Assembly (NCBI GenBank): GCA_964511945.1
Contig: CAZEHO010000006.1
Coordinates: 46,350 to 110,349 of the forward strand
DNA from: CAZEHO01 sp964511945
Lineage (GTDB): Bacteria; Actinomycetota; Acidimicrobiia; Spongiisociales; UBA11373
Reading direction: 5' to 3'
Length of the DNA stretch: 64,000 nucleotides
The notes beneath the pieces are model-generated. The model had not been told where the DNA came from. It ran no database searches and saw only the letters and a program-made list of their open reading frames with translations. The position numbers and the translations under genes are program-made. Shown piece by piece: positions 23,420-33,694 of this stretch (within the stretch, counting starts at the first letter, position 1; the number at the start of each line of letters is the position of its first letter).

Positions 23420-24214
23420 GTGACGATCAGCACCTCGGCGGGCAGGTGGCTGGCGGAAGCCCGCTGCGTCCTCGATCGCATCGAGGCGACCCAGATGCAG
23501 GTCATCGGTGAAGTCGCCGCACTCGCCGCCGACTCCATCGAAGCCGGCGGGGTGGTGCATCTGTTCGGCACCGGTCACTCCCGCATCCCAATCGAGGAGA
23601 TGTTCCCCCGATACGGATCTTTCCCCGGGTTCCACCCGATCGCGGAGCTATCGATGACCTTCCACACCCAGGTGGCGGGTGCCAACGGCCAGCGGCAGGC
23701 CATGTACATCGAACGGGTCGAAGGGCTGGCCGACGTCATCCTGAGCAACTTCGTGTTCCGGCCCACCGACGTGATGATGGTGTTCTCGGCGTCGGGGGCC
23801 ACCGCCGTGCCGATCGAGATGGCGATGGGATCGAAGCGGCGGGGCATCCCGGTGGTGGCGGTCACGGCGGTCGACCACTCGATGGCGGCGCCGTTGCGTC
23901 ACAGCAGCGGCACCCGGCTTCTCGATCACGCCGATCTGGTGATCGATATGTGCATCCCGGTCGGCGATGCCGCCGTCGGTCTCGAAGGCGTCGAGACCCC
24001 GGTGGGTCCGGTGTCCACGATTGCCAACACGGCCGTAGTCAACGAGATCAAGGTCCAGACAGCCGAACTCCTCGCCGCCCGGGACGCGTTGCCGGCGGTG
24101 CTCACCGCCGCCTCGGTGGTGGGGGCCGAGCGTTCGACGGAGCTGTTCGACGAGGCGTACTGGGACTACTCCCGCCGCCTGGCGACGATTCTCGGAGGCT
24201 CGGACCGGCGGTGA
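23420..24214 (+). CDS. SIS-domain phosphosugar-binding protein (UPF0309-like)
   Basis: A 264-residue protein with one SIS domain. The phosphate-binding loops are seen as HLFGTGHSRIPIEEMFPRYG and VMMVFSASGATAVPIEMAMG, and a helical N-terminal part (RCVLDRIEATQMQVIGEVAA) precedes them. SIS proteins isomerise, deaminate or sense phosphosugars. The length and the arrangement fit the UPF0309-type group, whose function is not established. GTG 23420 is preferred, with GGAGGA at 23410-23415. A TTG inside the operator is rejected. It is the first gene rightward of the palindromic operator, so it should be controlled by the GntR protein. Confidence 0.87.
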   Translation: MTISTSAGRWLAEARCVLDRIEATQMQVIGEVAALAADSIEAGGVVHLFGTGHSRIPIEEMFPRYGSFPGFHPIAELSMTFHTQVAGANGQRQAMYIERVEGLADVILSNFVFRPTDVMMVFSASGATAVPIEMAMGSKRRGIPVVAVTAVDHSMAAPLRHSSGTRLLDHADLVIDMCIPVGDAAVGLEGVETPVGPVSTIANTAVVNEIKVQTAELLAARDALPAVLTAASVVGAERSTELFDEAYWDYSRRLATILGGSDRR

Positions 24215-24233
24215 GTCCCTTACGTTCTGGCGA

Positions 24234-24265
24234 GATACTTCTGCCGGCAGAGCAGCAGAAGTATC
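24234..24265. promoter_or_regulatory. Perfect 11-bp inverted repeat between SIS and ROK-repressor genes
   Basis: The arms GATACTTCTGC (24234-24244) and GCAGAAGTATC (24255-24265) are exact reverse complements, separated by 10 bases. There is no run of T after it, so it is a weak terminator candidate. An operator for the ROK repressor encoded 90 bases downstream is an equally good reading. The surrounding 140 bases contain no gene. Confidence 0.5.
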
Positions 24266-24354
24266 GGCGACAGCGGCCCTATCTCACAGACTTTGTACTG
24301 GACACCGACAGAAGTTTGTGCTTTGCTATTGGCAGCGGCGGAGGATCGCGGGGA

Positions 24355-25542
24355 GTGCTGGCCTCGATGCCATCCACTAATACGCCTGGGGCGTTGCTGA
24401 CACTGATCCGGCAGGGTGAGGCCCGAACCCGTGCCGATCTCGCCGACATCACCGGCCTCGCCCGCTCCACGGTTGCGCAGCGAATCGACGACCTTCTCGC
24501 CAGCCGGCTCCTCGTCGAAGTAGGGGAAGCGCCGTCGACCGGCGGCCGCCGGGCAGCACTCCTCGAGTTCAATCGAGATGCCGGCGTCGTGCTGGTAGCG
24601 GATCTCGGAGCGACCCACTCCCGCCTCGCCGTCTGCAACCTCGGGGCCGAGGTGATCGCCGAGGTAGCCGCCGACCGCCCCATCGCAGAGGGTCCCGAGG
24701 TCATCCTCGACTGGGTCGAGACGGAGTTCCACAGACTCCTCGACGGGAACGGCCGCGGTCCGCATGAGGTTCGGGGCATCGGCGTCGGACTCCCGGGACC
24801 GGTTGAGTTCGCCTCCGGCCGCGCCGTGCTGCCTCCGATCATGCCGGGGTGGGACGGGTACGACGTGCGCAATCGCCTCGAGACGGCCTTCGAAGTTCCC
24901 GTGCTCGTCGACAATGATGTCAATATCATGGCCCTTGGGGAGTGGTGGGCCATGGAACCGGGAGTGGACGACTTCGTGTTTGTGAAGGTCGGCACGGGAA
25001 TAGGGTCCGGGCTCATCCTCGGGGGCACGCTGCAACGCGGCCACGATGGCGCCGCCGGGGACATCGGTCACATCCAGGCCGGGGACCCCGTGATCGTCTG
25101 CCGCTGCGGCAACCCCGGCTGCCTCGAAGCCTCTGCAGGCGGCGGGGCACTGGCCCGTGCTCTCGCCGATCGGGGCTACGACACCAGGGTCACCAACGAC
25201 GTCGTCGCTCTGGTGCGGGACGGAAACCGTGACGCCATCGCCGCGGTGCAGGAAGCCGGCCGGCTCATCGGGTCGGTCCTGGCGACGATCGTCAACGTCC
25301 TCAATCCGGCCGTGATCATGATCGGCGGCGACCTCGCCTCGGTAGGCGCCGAATTGCTCGCCCGGGTTCGCGAGGTCGTCTACCGCCGCTCCACCGCGCT
25401 GTCCACCAGGCACCTCTCCATCCGCTCCGGTGCTCTCGGCGAGCACGCCGGAGTAACCGGTGCCGCCGCCATGGTGATCGAGCACGTGCTCTCACCTGCC
25501 GCCGTCAACTCCACGCTGGCGGTGGCGGAGGGCAGCGCATGA
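24355..25542 (+). CDS. ROK-family transcriptional repressor (NagC/XylR type)
   Basis: About 395 residues. An N-terminal helix-turn-helix (TRADLADITGLARSTVAQRI) precedes a ROK sugar-binding domain with VADLGATHSRLAV, FVKVGTGIGSGLILGG and the zinc signature CRCGNPGCLEASAGG. The winged N-terminus separates it from the ROK kinase at 21728. It would sense a sugar or phosphosugar and repress the transporter operon that follows. The GTG at 24355 has GGAGG about 10 bases upstream, and ATG 24367 is an alternative. A perfect inverted repeat lies upstream at 24234-24265, and a second at 25575-25592 precedes the transporter. Confidence 0.9.
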   Translation: MLASMPSTNTPGALLTLIRQGEARTRADLADITGLARSTVAQRIDDLLASRLLVEVGEAPSTGGRRAALLEFNRDAGVVLVADLGATHSRLAVCNLGAEVIAEVAADRPIAEGPEVILDWVETEFHRLLDGNGRGPHEVRGIGVGLPGPVEFASGRAVLPPIMPGWDGYDVRNRLETAFEVPVLVDNDVNIMALGEWWAMEPGVDDFVFVKVGTGIGSGLILGGTLQRGHDGAAGDIGHIQAGDPVIVCRCGNPGCLEASAGGGALARALADRGYDTRVTNDVVALVRDGNRDAIAAVQEAGRLIGSVLATIVNVLNPAVIMIGGDLASVGAELLARVREVVYRRSTALSTRHLSIRSGALGEHAGVTGAAAMVIEHVLSPAAVNSTLAVAEGSA

Positions 25543-25574
25543 AGGTCAACACCCCCGCCATGGGTCCCGGGAGC

Positions 25575-25592
25575 AGCCTGCCGACGCAGGCT
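25575..25592. promoter_or_regulatory. Inverted repeat upstream of the sugar-binding protein gene
   Basis: AGCCTGC (25575-25581) and GCAGGCT (25586-25592) flank a CGAC loop, 57 bases before the GTG of the substrate-binding protein gene. It could be an operator for the ROK repressor or a hairpin ending the repressor message. The 106-base interval has no other gene. Confidence 0.4.
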
Positions 25593-25648
25593 GTAGAGAG
25601 GCCCAACACTAAGCAACGCAAACCGGGCAACCGGAGGAGGAGGGAAGC

Positions 25649-26677
25649 GTGTTGAGAGGGAAGAAGATCGCCGTCCTGGTGGTGTTCATGGCCGTAGCCA
25701 TGTCACTCGCTGCATGCGGTGATGACGATGGCGGCGACGGGACGTTCACGCTCGGCGTATCGAACACGCTGGTCGGGAATGCCTGGCGCGAGCAGATGAT
25801 CTGCGCCATCAAGGCTGAGGCGCTGGCTCGGGGCAACGTCGATCAGGTGGTTCTCCAGAATCGCAACACCGACGTCGCCGGTCAGATCGCCGACATCCAG
25901 ACCCTGATTTCTCAGGGTGTGGACGCGATCATCATCAACCCGGCCGACCGTTCGGCCCTGGATGACGTGATCGCCGAGGCTGACGCACAGGGGATCCCGG
26001 TGATCTCCGTCGATGCTCCGGTGACTGCGCCCGAGGCGTACTTCGTCTCGAACAACCAGGTCGAGTACGGCGAGGTCGGCGCTCGCTGGCTGGCTGAAGC
26101 GCTCGGCGGATCGGGCAAGGTCGCCTACATGCGTGGCCTCGACGGCCACCCGGCCGATACCGATCGTGACACCGGCTTCAAGTCGGTGATGGCCGAGTAC
26201 CCCGGCATCGAACTGGTGTACGAGAACTGGACCGGATGGGATCCGTCCCAGGGTGCCCAGCAGGCACTCGAGATCCTGACGTCCATGGAAGTGGACGGGA
26301 TCTGGACCTCCGGCATCGACTACTCGGTCGTCGAGCAGTTCGCAGTTGCCGGTGTTGACTATGTGCCGATCGTCGGCGCAGACAACAACGCCTTCATCGA
26401 GCAGCTGATGACCATCGACGGTCTGAGTGGTGCCGGTGTGACCAACCCGCCGTCGATCGGCGGAGTCGGTGCCGCGATTGCGCTCGACATTCTCGAGGGC
26501 AAGGACGTGGCGAAGCAGACCCTGCTGACCCCCGTGGTGCTCGACACCATGGAGGAACTCGAGGGTGTCTTCGTCGCCGATCTGACCGCAGGCTGGTCCT
26601 CCTACATGGTCATCGAGCCCTACGTGACCTACACGAGCGCTCAGGACGTCATCGACTGCAAGGGCCCGGGCGAGTAA
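25649..26677 (+). CDS. Sugar ABC transporter substrate-binding lipoprotein (ribose-type, PBP1 fold)
   Basis: A 342-residue extracytoplasmic binding protein. The signal peptide ends in the lipobox SLAAC, so it is lipid-anchored outside the membrane. The two-domain periplasmic-binding-protein fold of the RbsB/MglB type is shown by FTLGVSNTLVGNAWREQM, SQGVDAIIINPADRSALDD and GKVAYMRGLDGHPADTDRD. The start is GTG 25649 with a GGAGGAGGAGGG site. It is followed by a strong hairpin and then the ATPase and two permeases. The ligand is probably a pentose, hexose or amino sugar and cannot be fixed from sequence. Confidence 0.92.
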   Translation: MLRGKKIAVLVVFMAVAMSLAACGDDDGGDGTFTLGVSNTLVGNAWREQMICAIKAEALARGNVDQVVLQNRNTDVAGQIADIQTLISQGVDAIIINPADRSALDDVIAEADAQGIPVISVDAPVTAPEAYFVSNNQVEYGEVGARWLAEALGGSGKVAYMRGLDGHPADTDRDTGFKSVMAEYPGIELVYENWTGWDPSQGAQQALEILTSMEVDGIWTSGIDYSVVEQFAVAGVDYVPIVGADNNAFIEQLMTIDGLSGAGVTNPPSIGGVGAAIALDILEGKDVAKQTLLTPVVLDTMEELEGVFVADLTAGWSSYMVIEPYVTYTSAQDVIDCKGPGE

Positions 26678-26699
26678 CCGTCTCGGTCATGCGAACTGT

Positions 26700-26727
26700 G
26701 TGCCGGGCTCCTTCGGGAGCCCGGCAC
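26700..26727 (+). terminator. TTCG-loop hairpin between the binding-protein and ATPase genes
   Basis: GTGCCGGGCTCC and GGAGCCCGGCAC form a perfect 12-bp stem closed by a TTCG tetraloop. No T-tract follows, so it is more likely an mRNA-stabilising or partial attenuation element that makes the binding protein more abundant than the membrane components. This is common in binding-protein transporter operons. Confidence 0.65.
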
Positions 26728-26750
26728 CAAACCCACCACCCGAAGGATCC

Positions 26751-28243
26751 ATGACCATCACCTCCGACTCTCTGCTCGCAGCGCGGGACGTCGCCAAGCG
26801 ATACGGGCCCGTCGTGGCGCTGCGCTCTGCCGACCTCACGGTGGAGCCCGGTGAGATCCATGCTCTGCTGGGTGCAAACGGCGCCGGCAAGAGCACGTTG
26901 GTCAAGATCCTGTCCGCCGTGATCCCGGCGGATGCGGGAACCATCTCCGTGCACGGCTCGGAGACCAACCTGCGAAAGCCCACCGACGCCATCTCCGGTG
27001 GCATCGCCACAGTTTTTCAGGATCCGGCTCTGATCCCGGATCTCTCACTCGAACAGAACCTGCGGATCTCCCGCCTGGCCGCCGGGGACGTGCTCCCGTG
27101 GCTGGAGCGGATGAACCTCGGCCACATCGACTTCGACCTGCAGGCCAGCGACGTGCCGCTGGCCGTGCTGCGCCTGCTCGACCTGGCGCGGGCGCTGGCC
27201 CGGGATCCGCAGTTGCTGATGCTCGACGAGATCACCGCTGCGCTCACCACCGATCAGGCCCGCCACGTGTTCGAGGTCATGCGGGAGTGGAAGAAGCGGG
27301 GACGCTCCGTGCTCTTCATCTCCCATCGTCTCGGCGAAGTCCTCGAGATGTGCGATCAGGCGACGATCCTGCGCAACGGCACCGCCGTGGCCCACCTCGA
27401 CCTCTCCGGTGTCGACGAGTCCGAGCTGGTGACAGCGATGCTCGGTGAGGAACTTGTTGAGAAAGTGGAATCGGTCGAGGCCGAAGAGGTCGTCACGCAC
27501 CAACAGGAAGTGATCGACCGCCCTGTGGTGCTCGAACTCAAGGACGTGCACCTGCGGGACCGGGTGAACGGAGTCTCGCTCCAGTTGCACCAGGGTGAGA
27601 TCCTCGGCCTAACCGCCCTCGAAGGACAGGGCCAGGACGAGCTGTTCCAGGTGCTCTCCGGCGACCACCGCCCCACCTCAGGAGAACTCCACGTCAACAG
27701 TGAGCGGCTGCTGGCCCGTTCTCCCTACAACGCGATCCGCAAGGGACTGGTCCTGGTCCCGGCCGACCGGCAGCAGGCACTGCTCCCGCAGCGGTCGGTT
27801 CGTGAGAACCTCTCCACGCCGATGTACAACCGGGCCGGCCGCTGGTTCTCACTGGTGCGCGACGAGGCCGAGCGGGTCGACAAGGCGGTCGAGCGGCTCG
27901 ACATCGACGTGCGCGCCGGCAGCCAGGCGCAGCGGCTGTCGGGTGGCAACCAGCAAAAAGCCACCATCGGTCGCTGGCTCGCCTCCGGGTTCGACACCCT
28001 CCTGTGCTTCGACCCCACCCGGGGCATCGACATCCAAACCAAGGCCCAGATCTACGACCTGCTGCGCGAACTAGCGGCCAATGGATCTTCCATCCTCATC
28101 TACACCTCCGAACTCCCCGAAATCGCGCTCGTGTGCGACCGGGTCCTGGTGATGTACGGCGGGCGGATCGTTGCCGAGGAGGACCCGACCGCCTCTGAGG
28201 AGACGCTGCTCAGCGCCGCTCACGGGCTGGGGGAGGGCGCCGC

Positions 28244-28247
<4 letters not shown>
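26751..28247 (+). CDS. Sugar ABC transporter ATPase with two nucleotide-binding domains (RbsA/MglA type)
   Basis: A 498-residue tandem ATPase. The first domain has Walker A GANGAGKST (41-49) and the H-loop FISHRLGEV. Where LSxGQQQ is expected it reads VPLAVLRLLDLARALA, and Walker B is LLMLDEITAALT with the usual Pro replaced by Ile. The second domain has a degenerate Walker A (ALEGQGQDEL), which is normal for this family, and an intact signature LSGGNQQKATIGRWLA with CFDPTRGIDIQTK. It sits between the binding protein and the permeases. The unusual first signature suggests asymmetric ATP hydrolysis. Confidence 0.92.
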
Positions 28248-29250
<1,003 letters not shown>

Positions 29251-29254
<4 letters not shown>

Positions 29255-30249
29255 GTATCGACCAGAACAACATCGAGTCGACCGAGGCTCAGTCCAGGCG
29301 CCAGCAGGTCGCCCGGTATCTCGTGAACCATCCGCATCTGGTGCTGGTCGCCGTGCTGGTCATCCTGATCCTGATCACCGGCGCCATCGAGCCCAACTAC
29401 CTCAGCGTCAGCGGATTGCGCAACTCGGCCCTGTTTGCCGTACCGATCGGGGTGCTCGCCGCCGGGCAGACGATCCTCATGCTGACGGGCGGCATCGACC
29501 TGTCGATCGGGATGATCGCCACTGGGGCGGCCTACGTCGCCGCCAACCAGTCGCCGAAGGGCGCCCTCATCGCCATCGTTGCCGGCTTGGTCGTCGGGCT
29601 GCTCGCCGGGGCGGCCAACGGGATCGGCGTCGGCATCCTTCGGGTGAACCCGCTGATCATGACGTTGGCGATGTCCGGGATTCTGCTCGGGCTCTTCACG
29701 TCGTGGGCACAGACGATCTTCTCCGGATCGACCCGGATGGGCGATTTCATTCGAACGCTCGGCGGCGGATCGTTCTTTGGGCGCAGTATCCCGTGGGCGG
29801 TGGTCGTCTGGGCGGTGGTGTCCGTCTTTGTCATCTACATGCTGCGCTACAGCGGGTTCGGGCGGAACCTCTATGCCCTGGGCGACAACCCCGTCGCCAG
29901 CCGCCTGTCGGGCCTGCGCTCCTGGCAGGTGCTGTTGGTCGTCTACACCATCGCCGGGATCTTCGGTGCCATTGCCGGCCTGCTCCTGGGCGGCCGGGTC
30001 GGCGCGGTCGACCTGCAGCTGGCCAACAACTTCGTCTTGCCGTCGGTCGCCGCCGCAGTCATCGGGGGAACCTCGATCTTCGGCGGGATCGGCACCTATA
30101 CCGGAACCATCCTCGGCGCGCTGATCCTGGGTGTGCTGCAGTCGCTCCTCACATTCCTGGGAGCGGGCCAGGCGATCCAGCAGATGCTGTACGGCTCGAT
30201 CGTGATCGGGCTGTCGTGGCTGTATACCCGCATCGCCGCCGAGCAGTAG
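29251..30249 (+). CDS. Sugar ABC transporter permease (RbsC type), second
   Basis: A 332-residue permease of the same family. It has AGQTILMLTGGIDLSIGMIA, NLYALGDNPVASRLSGLRSW and VIGGTSIFGGIGTYTGTILG in the conserved places. A polar N-terminal tail of about 30 residues precedes the first helix. The ATG at 29251 overlaps the stop of the first permease (ATGA). Two different permease genes imply a heterodimeric channel. The catabolic genes start 14 bases downstream, with GGAAGGGGGA as ribosome-binding site for the next gene. Confidence 0.92.
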
Positions 30250-30263
30250 GAAGGGGGACGCGT

Positions 30264-31418
30264 ATGCGTCTGAGCGAGATCAAGGCGGGTGTCGTCGGCG
30301 TCGGCTTCATCGGCGTCGCTCACGTGGAGGCGCTGCGCCGCCTCGGGGTGGACGTGGTCGGCATCGTGGGATCGACGCCGGAGCGGGCTGCGGCCAAGGC
30401 GGACGCTGCGAACCTGCCGGCGGTCTACGACAGCATCGAGGCGATGGCGGCGGATCCCGGCATCGACGCCATCCACATCGCCAGTCCGAATCACGCCCAC
30501 GCCGAGCAGGTACGGATCGTGCTCGATGCCGGCAAGCACGTCGTTTGCGAGAAGCCGCTCGCATTGGCCTCAGACGAGACCGCCGATCTGGTCGCTCGCG
30601 CCGAGGCGTCGGGGCTGGTCAACGCGGTGTGCTTCAACATCCGCTTCTACCCCAACTGCCATCAGGCCAGGGCGATGGTCGCGGCCGGCGACATCGGTGA
30701 GCCCCGCCTCATCACCGGCAGCTACCTGCAGGACTGGCTGCTGCTGGAGACCGATTGGAACTGGCGTCTCGAGTCGGAGAAAGCGGGGGCGCTGCGAGCC
30801 GTCGCCGATATCGGTTCCCACTGGCTCGATCTGGCCCGTTTCATCTCCGGCGCCAAGGTGACAGAGGTGATGGCGGAACTGCACACCTTCCTGACCACCC
30901 GCCGCCATCCGCCCGGGCCGGTCGAGACCTTCGCCGCCGCCGGTGACGACGAGGAACTCGTTGAGGAGGCCATGTCGTCCGACGACGCTGCCGGGATCCT
31001 GCTCCGCTTCGACAACGGCGCACGCGGCGTGGTGACGATCTCCCAGGTGTCGGCCGGGCGCAAGAACTCGGTGTCGATCGAGGTCGATGGCACCTCGTCG
31101 GCCCTGTCGTGGTTCTCGGAGAATCCGGACAACCTCTGGATCGGCCACCGCGGCCGTCCCAACGAGATCCTGCAGCGGGATCCGTCACTCGCCGCCCCCG
31201 AGGCGGCCCGGGTGATCGGGTATCCGGGCGGCCACGTCGAGGGGTATCCGGACACATTCCGGGCCCTGTTTGGCGAGGTGTATGCAGACATTGCCGCCGG
31301 TGGCCCGGCGGCCCGGCCGACCTACCCCACCTTTGCGGATGGTCACGACGCACTGCTGGTCACGGAGGCCGTGGCTCGCAGTTCGGAGACCGGCCGCTGG
31401 GTGACCGTCGAGAGATAG
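30264..31418 (+). CDS. Gfo/Idh/MocA-family sugar oxidoreductase
   Basis: A 384-residue NAD(P)-dependent oxidoreductase. The N-terminal Rossmann domain carries GVVGVGFIGVAHVEALRRLG, the catalytic Lys motif is CEKPLA, and the active-site His-containing helix is ADIGSHWLDLARFI. Family members oxidise or reduce sugars and inositols, often at C3. It begins the catabolic section of the operon and is followed 9 bases later by a TIM-barrel isomerase. A Gfo/Idh plus TIM-barrel pair is typical of 3-keto-sugar routes. The substrate is inferred to be the imported sugar. Confidence 0.9.
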   Translation: MRLSEIKAGVVGVGFIGVAHVEALRRLGVDVVGIVGSTPERAAAKADAANLPAVYDSIEAMAADPGIDAIHIASPNHAHAEQVRIVLDAGKHVVCEKPLALASDETADLVARAEASGLVNAVCFNIRFYPNCHQARAMVAAGDIGEPRLITGSYLQDWLLLETDWNWRLESEKAGALRAVADIGSHWLDLARFISGAKVTEVMAELHTFLTTRRHPPGPVETFAAAGDDEELVEEAMSSDDAAGILLRFDNGARGVVTISQVSAGRKNSVSIEVDGTSSALSWFSENPDNLWIGHRGRPNEILQRDPSLAAPEAARVIGYPGGHVEGYPDTFRALFGEVYADIAAGGPAARPTYPTFADGHDALLVTEAVARSSETGRWVTVER

Positions 31419-31427
31419 GAGGACCAG

Positions 31428-32342
31428 ATGAAACTAGGACTGCTGACCGCACCGTTCCCGGAGACACCTCTCGACGAGGTAGCCCAGTGGACCGCCGACA
31501 ACGAGTTCACTGCCATCGAGATCGCCTGCTGGCCCGCATCGAGCGGCGACACCCGGCGGTACGCCGGCACCAGTCACATCGATGTCGACGGGATCTCCGA
31601 TGCTCAGGCCTCTGAGATCGCCGACAGCATCGCGTCGAAGGGGCTCGAACTGTCGGGTCTCGGCTATTACCCGAACCCGCTGCATCCCGATCCCGATCAT
31701 GCCCGGATGGTGATCGACCATCTGAAGAAGGTCATCGTTGCTGCCGGGAAGATGAACGTGCCGGTGGTGAACACCTTCATGGGAGCCGACGCGGCCAAGA
31801 GCCAGGACGAGAACTGGGAGACCGCCACCAAGGTCTGGCCGGAGATCATCGCCTGCGCCGAAGAGAACGGGGTGAAGATCGCCATCGAGAACTGCCCGAT
31901 GATCTTCTCGCGGGACGAATGGCCGTCGGGTCACAATCTGGCGTATAACCCGAAGATCTGGCGGCGGATGTTCGAGGAGTTCGGCGAAACCATTGGACTC
32001 AACTTCGATCCCTCCCACTTGGTGTGGCTGATGATCGATATCGAGAGCGCCATCATGGAATTCGGCGAGCGCTTCTACTTCTTCCAGGCCAAGGACGTCA
32101 TGATCGACGCCGAAGGCCTGTACGACAACGGAACGCTCTCCTCCGGCATCGGCTGGCAGATTCCGCGGCTCCCCGGTCTCGGCGACGTCGATTGGCAGCG
32201 GCTGTTCTCGGCGATGTGGCGGGTCGGGTACGACGGCCCAATCATCATCGAGCATGAGGACCGCAGGTTCGAGGGAACCGACGAGTTGGTGAAGCGCGGG
32301 TTCCTGTTGGCCCGCGACGTGCTCAGCCCCTACGTCAAGTAG
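31428..32342 (+). CDS. Sugar phosphate isomerase/epimerase-like TIM-barrel protein (AP endonuclease 2 fold)
   Basis: A 304-residue xylose-isomerase-like TIM barrel. Metal-binding residues are visible in KIAIENCPMIF (Glu), LNFDPSHLVW (Asp and His), YFFQAKDVM and IIIEHEDRRF (Glu and His). Such proteins epimerise or isomerise sugars, or carry out beta-elimination of 3-keto-glycosides in C- and O-glycoside breakdown. The ATG at 31428 follows AGGAGG-like AGGAGGACC. It sits tightly between the Gfo/Idh oxidoreductase and an FAD oxidoreductase, so the three probably act in series. Confidence 0.9.
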   Translation: MKLGLLTAPFPETPLDEVAQWTADNEFTAIEIACWPASSGDTRRYAGTSHIDVDGISDAQASEIADSIASKGLELSGLGYYPNPLHPDPDHARMVIDHLKKVIVAAGKMNVPVVNTFMGADAAKSQDENWETATKVWPEIIACAEENGVKIAIENCPMIFSRDEWPSGHNLAYNPKIWRRMFEEFGETIGLNFDPSHLVWLMIDIESAIMEFGERFYFFQAKDVMIDAEGLYDNGTLSSGIGWQIPRLPGLGDVDWQRLFSAMWRVGYDGPIIIEHEDRRFEGTDELVKRGFLLARDVLSPYVK

Positions 32343-32359
32343 CGGGCGAAGGCCCGATC

Positions 32360-33694
32360 GTGAAGAGCGGAGCGACCCCCGGTCGGTTCGACGTTGTCGT
32401 CGTGGGCTCGGGTGCCGCCGGTTCACCGGCGGCGATTGCCTCCGCCCGTTCCGGTGCCCGGACCTTGCTGCTCGAGAAACTTCCGTTCCTCGGGGGAAAC
32501 TCGACAGCGGTGCTCGACACCTTCTACGGCTTCTACACGCCGGGTGAACGGGCCCGGAAGGTGGTCGGAGGGATCGGCGATGATGTGGTTGCCGGGTTGC
32601 AGCGGCTGGGGCCGGTGCTGGAGCGTCCGAATACCTACGGAGCCGGAACCGGGGTCACCTACCTGGCCGAGCATCTGAAGGTTGTGTGGGAGCAGTTGGT
32701 CACCGAAGCGGGGGCCGCCGTGCTGCTGCACGCCTTCGTCCAGGATGTCGCGGTGAGCGACGGCCGGGTGGAGTCGCTCGTGGTCGCCACCAAGGGCGGC
32801 CTGGTCGCCATCGAAGCCGATGTGTTCGTCGATACCTCCGGCGACGCCGACCTGTGCCACTTCGCCGGGTTCGGGTACGAGGCTGCTGGTGATATGGCGC
32901 CGGCGCAGACCCTGACGACAACGTTCCGCATGGCGAATGTCGACATGGAGCGGCGGCGGACGATCACCAAGGAGGGCCTGCATGCCGCAATGGCGGCTGC
33001 CGCCGAGTCCGGCGACTACGACCTGCCGCGACGTGAGGGGAGCGATCACATCACGCCGGTCGACGGCATGATCGCCACCGTGATGACCCGATTGGATCAG
33101 GTGCGGCCGGGTGCCGACGGGTCGCTCCGCAACGCCACCGATCCGGAAGTTCTGACGGCGGCCGAAATCGAGGGGCGTCGCCAGGCGATCGAATACGTCC
33201 GGTTCCTGGTCGACAAGGTGCCGGGCTACGAGAACGCCTCGCTGATTGCCCTGTCGTCGCAGGTCGGGCTGCGGGAGACCCGCAGGGTGTACGGGGACTA
33301 CCGCTTGAGCCGCGACGACGTGCTCGGCGCCCGCCAGTTCACCGACCAGATCGGGCTGTGCGGGGCCCCCATCGAGGACCACCACGGCGGCGCCGGTTCG
33401 GGTACGACGTGGGAGTACCTGCCCGACGGCTCGGCCGTCGGGATCCCGCTGGGCACCCTGATCCCACGCGATGGGGTGAATGTCCTGATGGCGGGGCGCT
33501 GCTTCTCCGCCGAGCACGACGCCCAGGCGTCGGTGCGGTCGATGGCCCAGTGCATGGCGATGGGCCAGGCAGCCGGCACCACTGCTGCCATGGCCGCCGT
33601 CGATGCGGCAAGCGTGCGCGAGGTCGACGTGGCGGTGCTGCGAGACCGGCTTCGGGGGGACGGGGCGCTGCTGGACATGGAGAGCTTGGCGTGA
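32360..33694 (+). CDS. FAD-dependent oxidoreductase (FAD_oxidored family)
   Basis: A 444-residue flavoprotein. The N-terminal FAD-binding motif is VVVGSGAAGSPAAIASARSG, followed by GGNSTAVLDTFYGFYTPGE and the FAD-contacting VFVDTSGDADLCHFAGF. The C-terminal part has NVLMAGRCFSAEHDAQASVR, typical of the family where the protein oxidises or reduces a small substrate. The start is GTG 32360. The next gene starts at 33691 inside its last codons (GTGA overlap). Sugar-locus flavoproteins of this group are poorly characterised, and a role in generating a keto intermediate is suggested by context only. Confidence 0.87.
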   Translation: MKSGATPGRFDVVVVGSGAAGSPAAIASARSGARTLLLEKLPFLGGNSTAVLDTFYGFYTPGERARKVVGGIGDDVVAGLQRLGPVLERPNTYGAGTGVTYLAEHLKVVWEQLVTEAGAAVLLHAFVQDVAVSDGRVESLVVATKGGLVAIEADVFVDTSGDADLCHFAGFGYEAAGDMAPAQTLTTTFRMANVDMERRRTITKEGLHAAMAAAAESGDYDLPRREGSDHITPVDGMIATVMTRLDQVRPGADGSLRNATDPEVLTAAEIEGRRQAIEYVRFLVDKVPGYENASLIALSSQVGLRETRRVYGDYRLSRDDVLGARQFTDQIGLCGAPIEDHHGGAGSGTTWEYLPDGSAVGIPLGTLIPRDGVNVLMAGRCFSAEHDAQASVRSMAQCMAMGQAAGTTAAMAAVDAASVREVDVAVLRDRLRGDGALLDMESLA

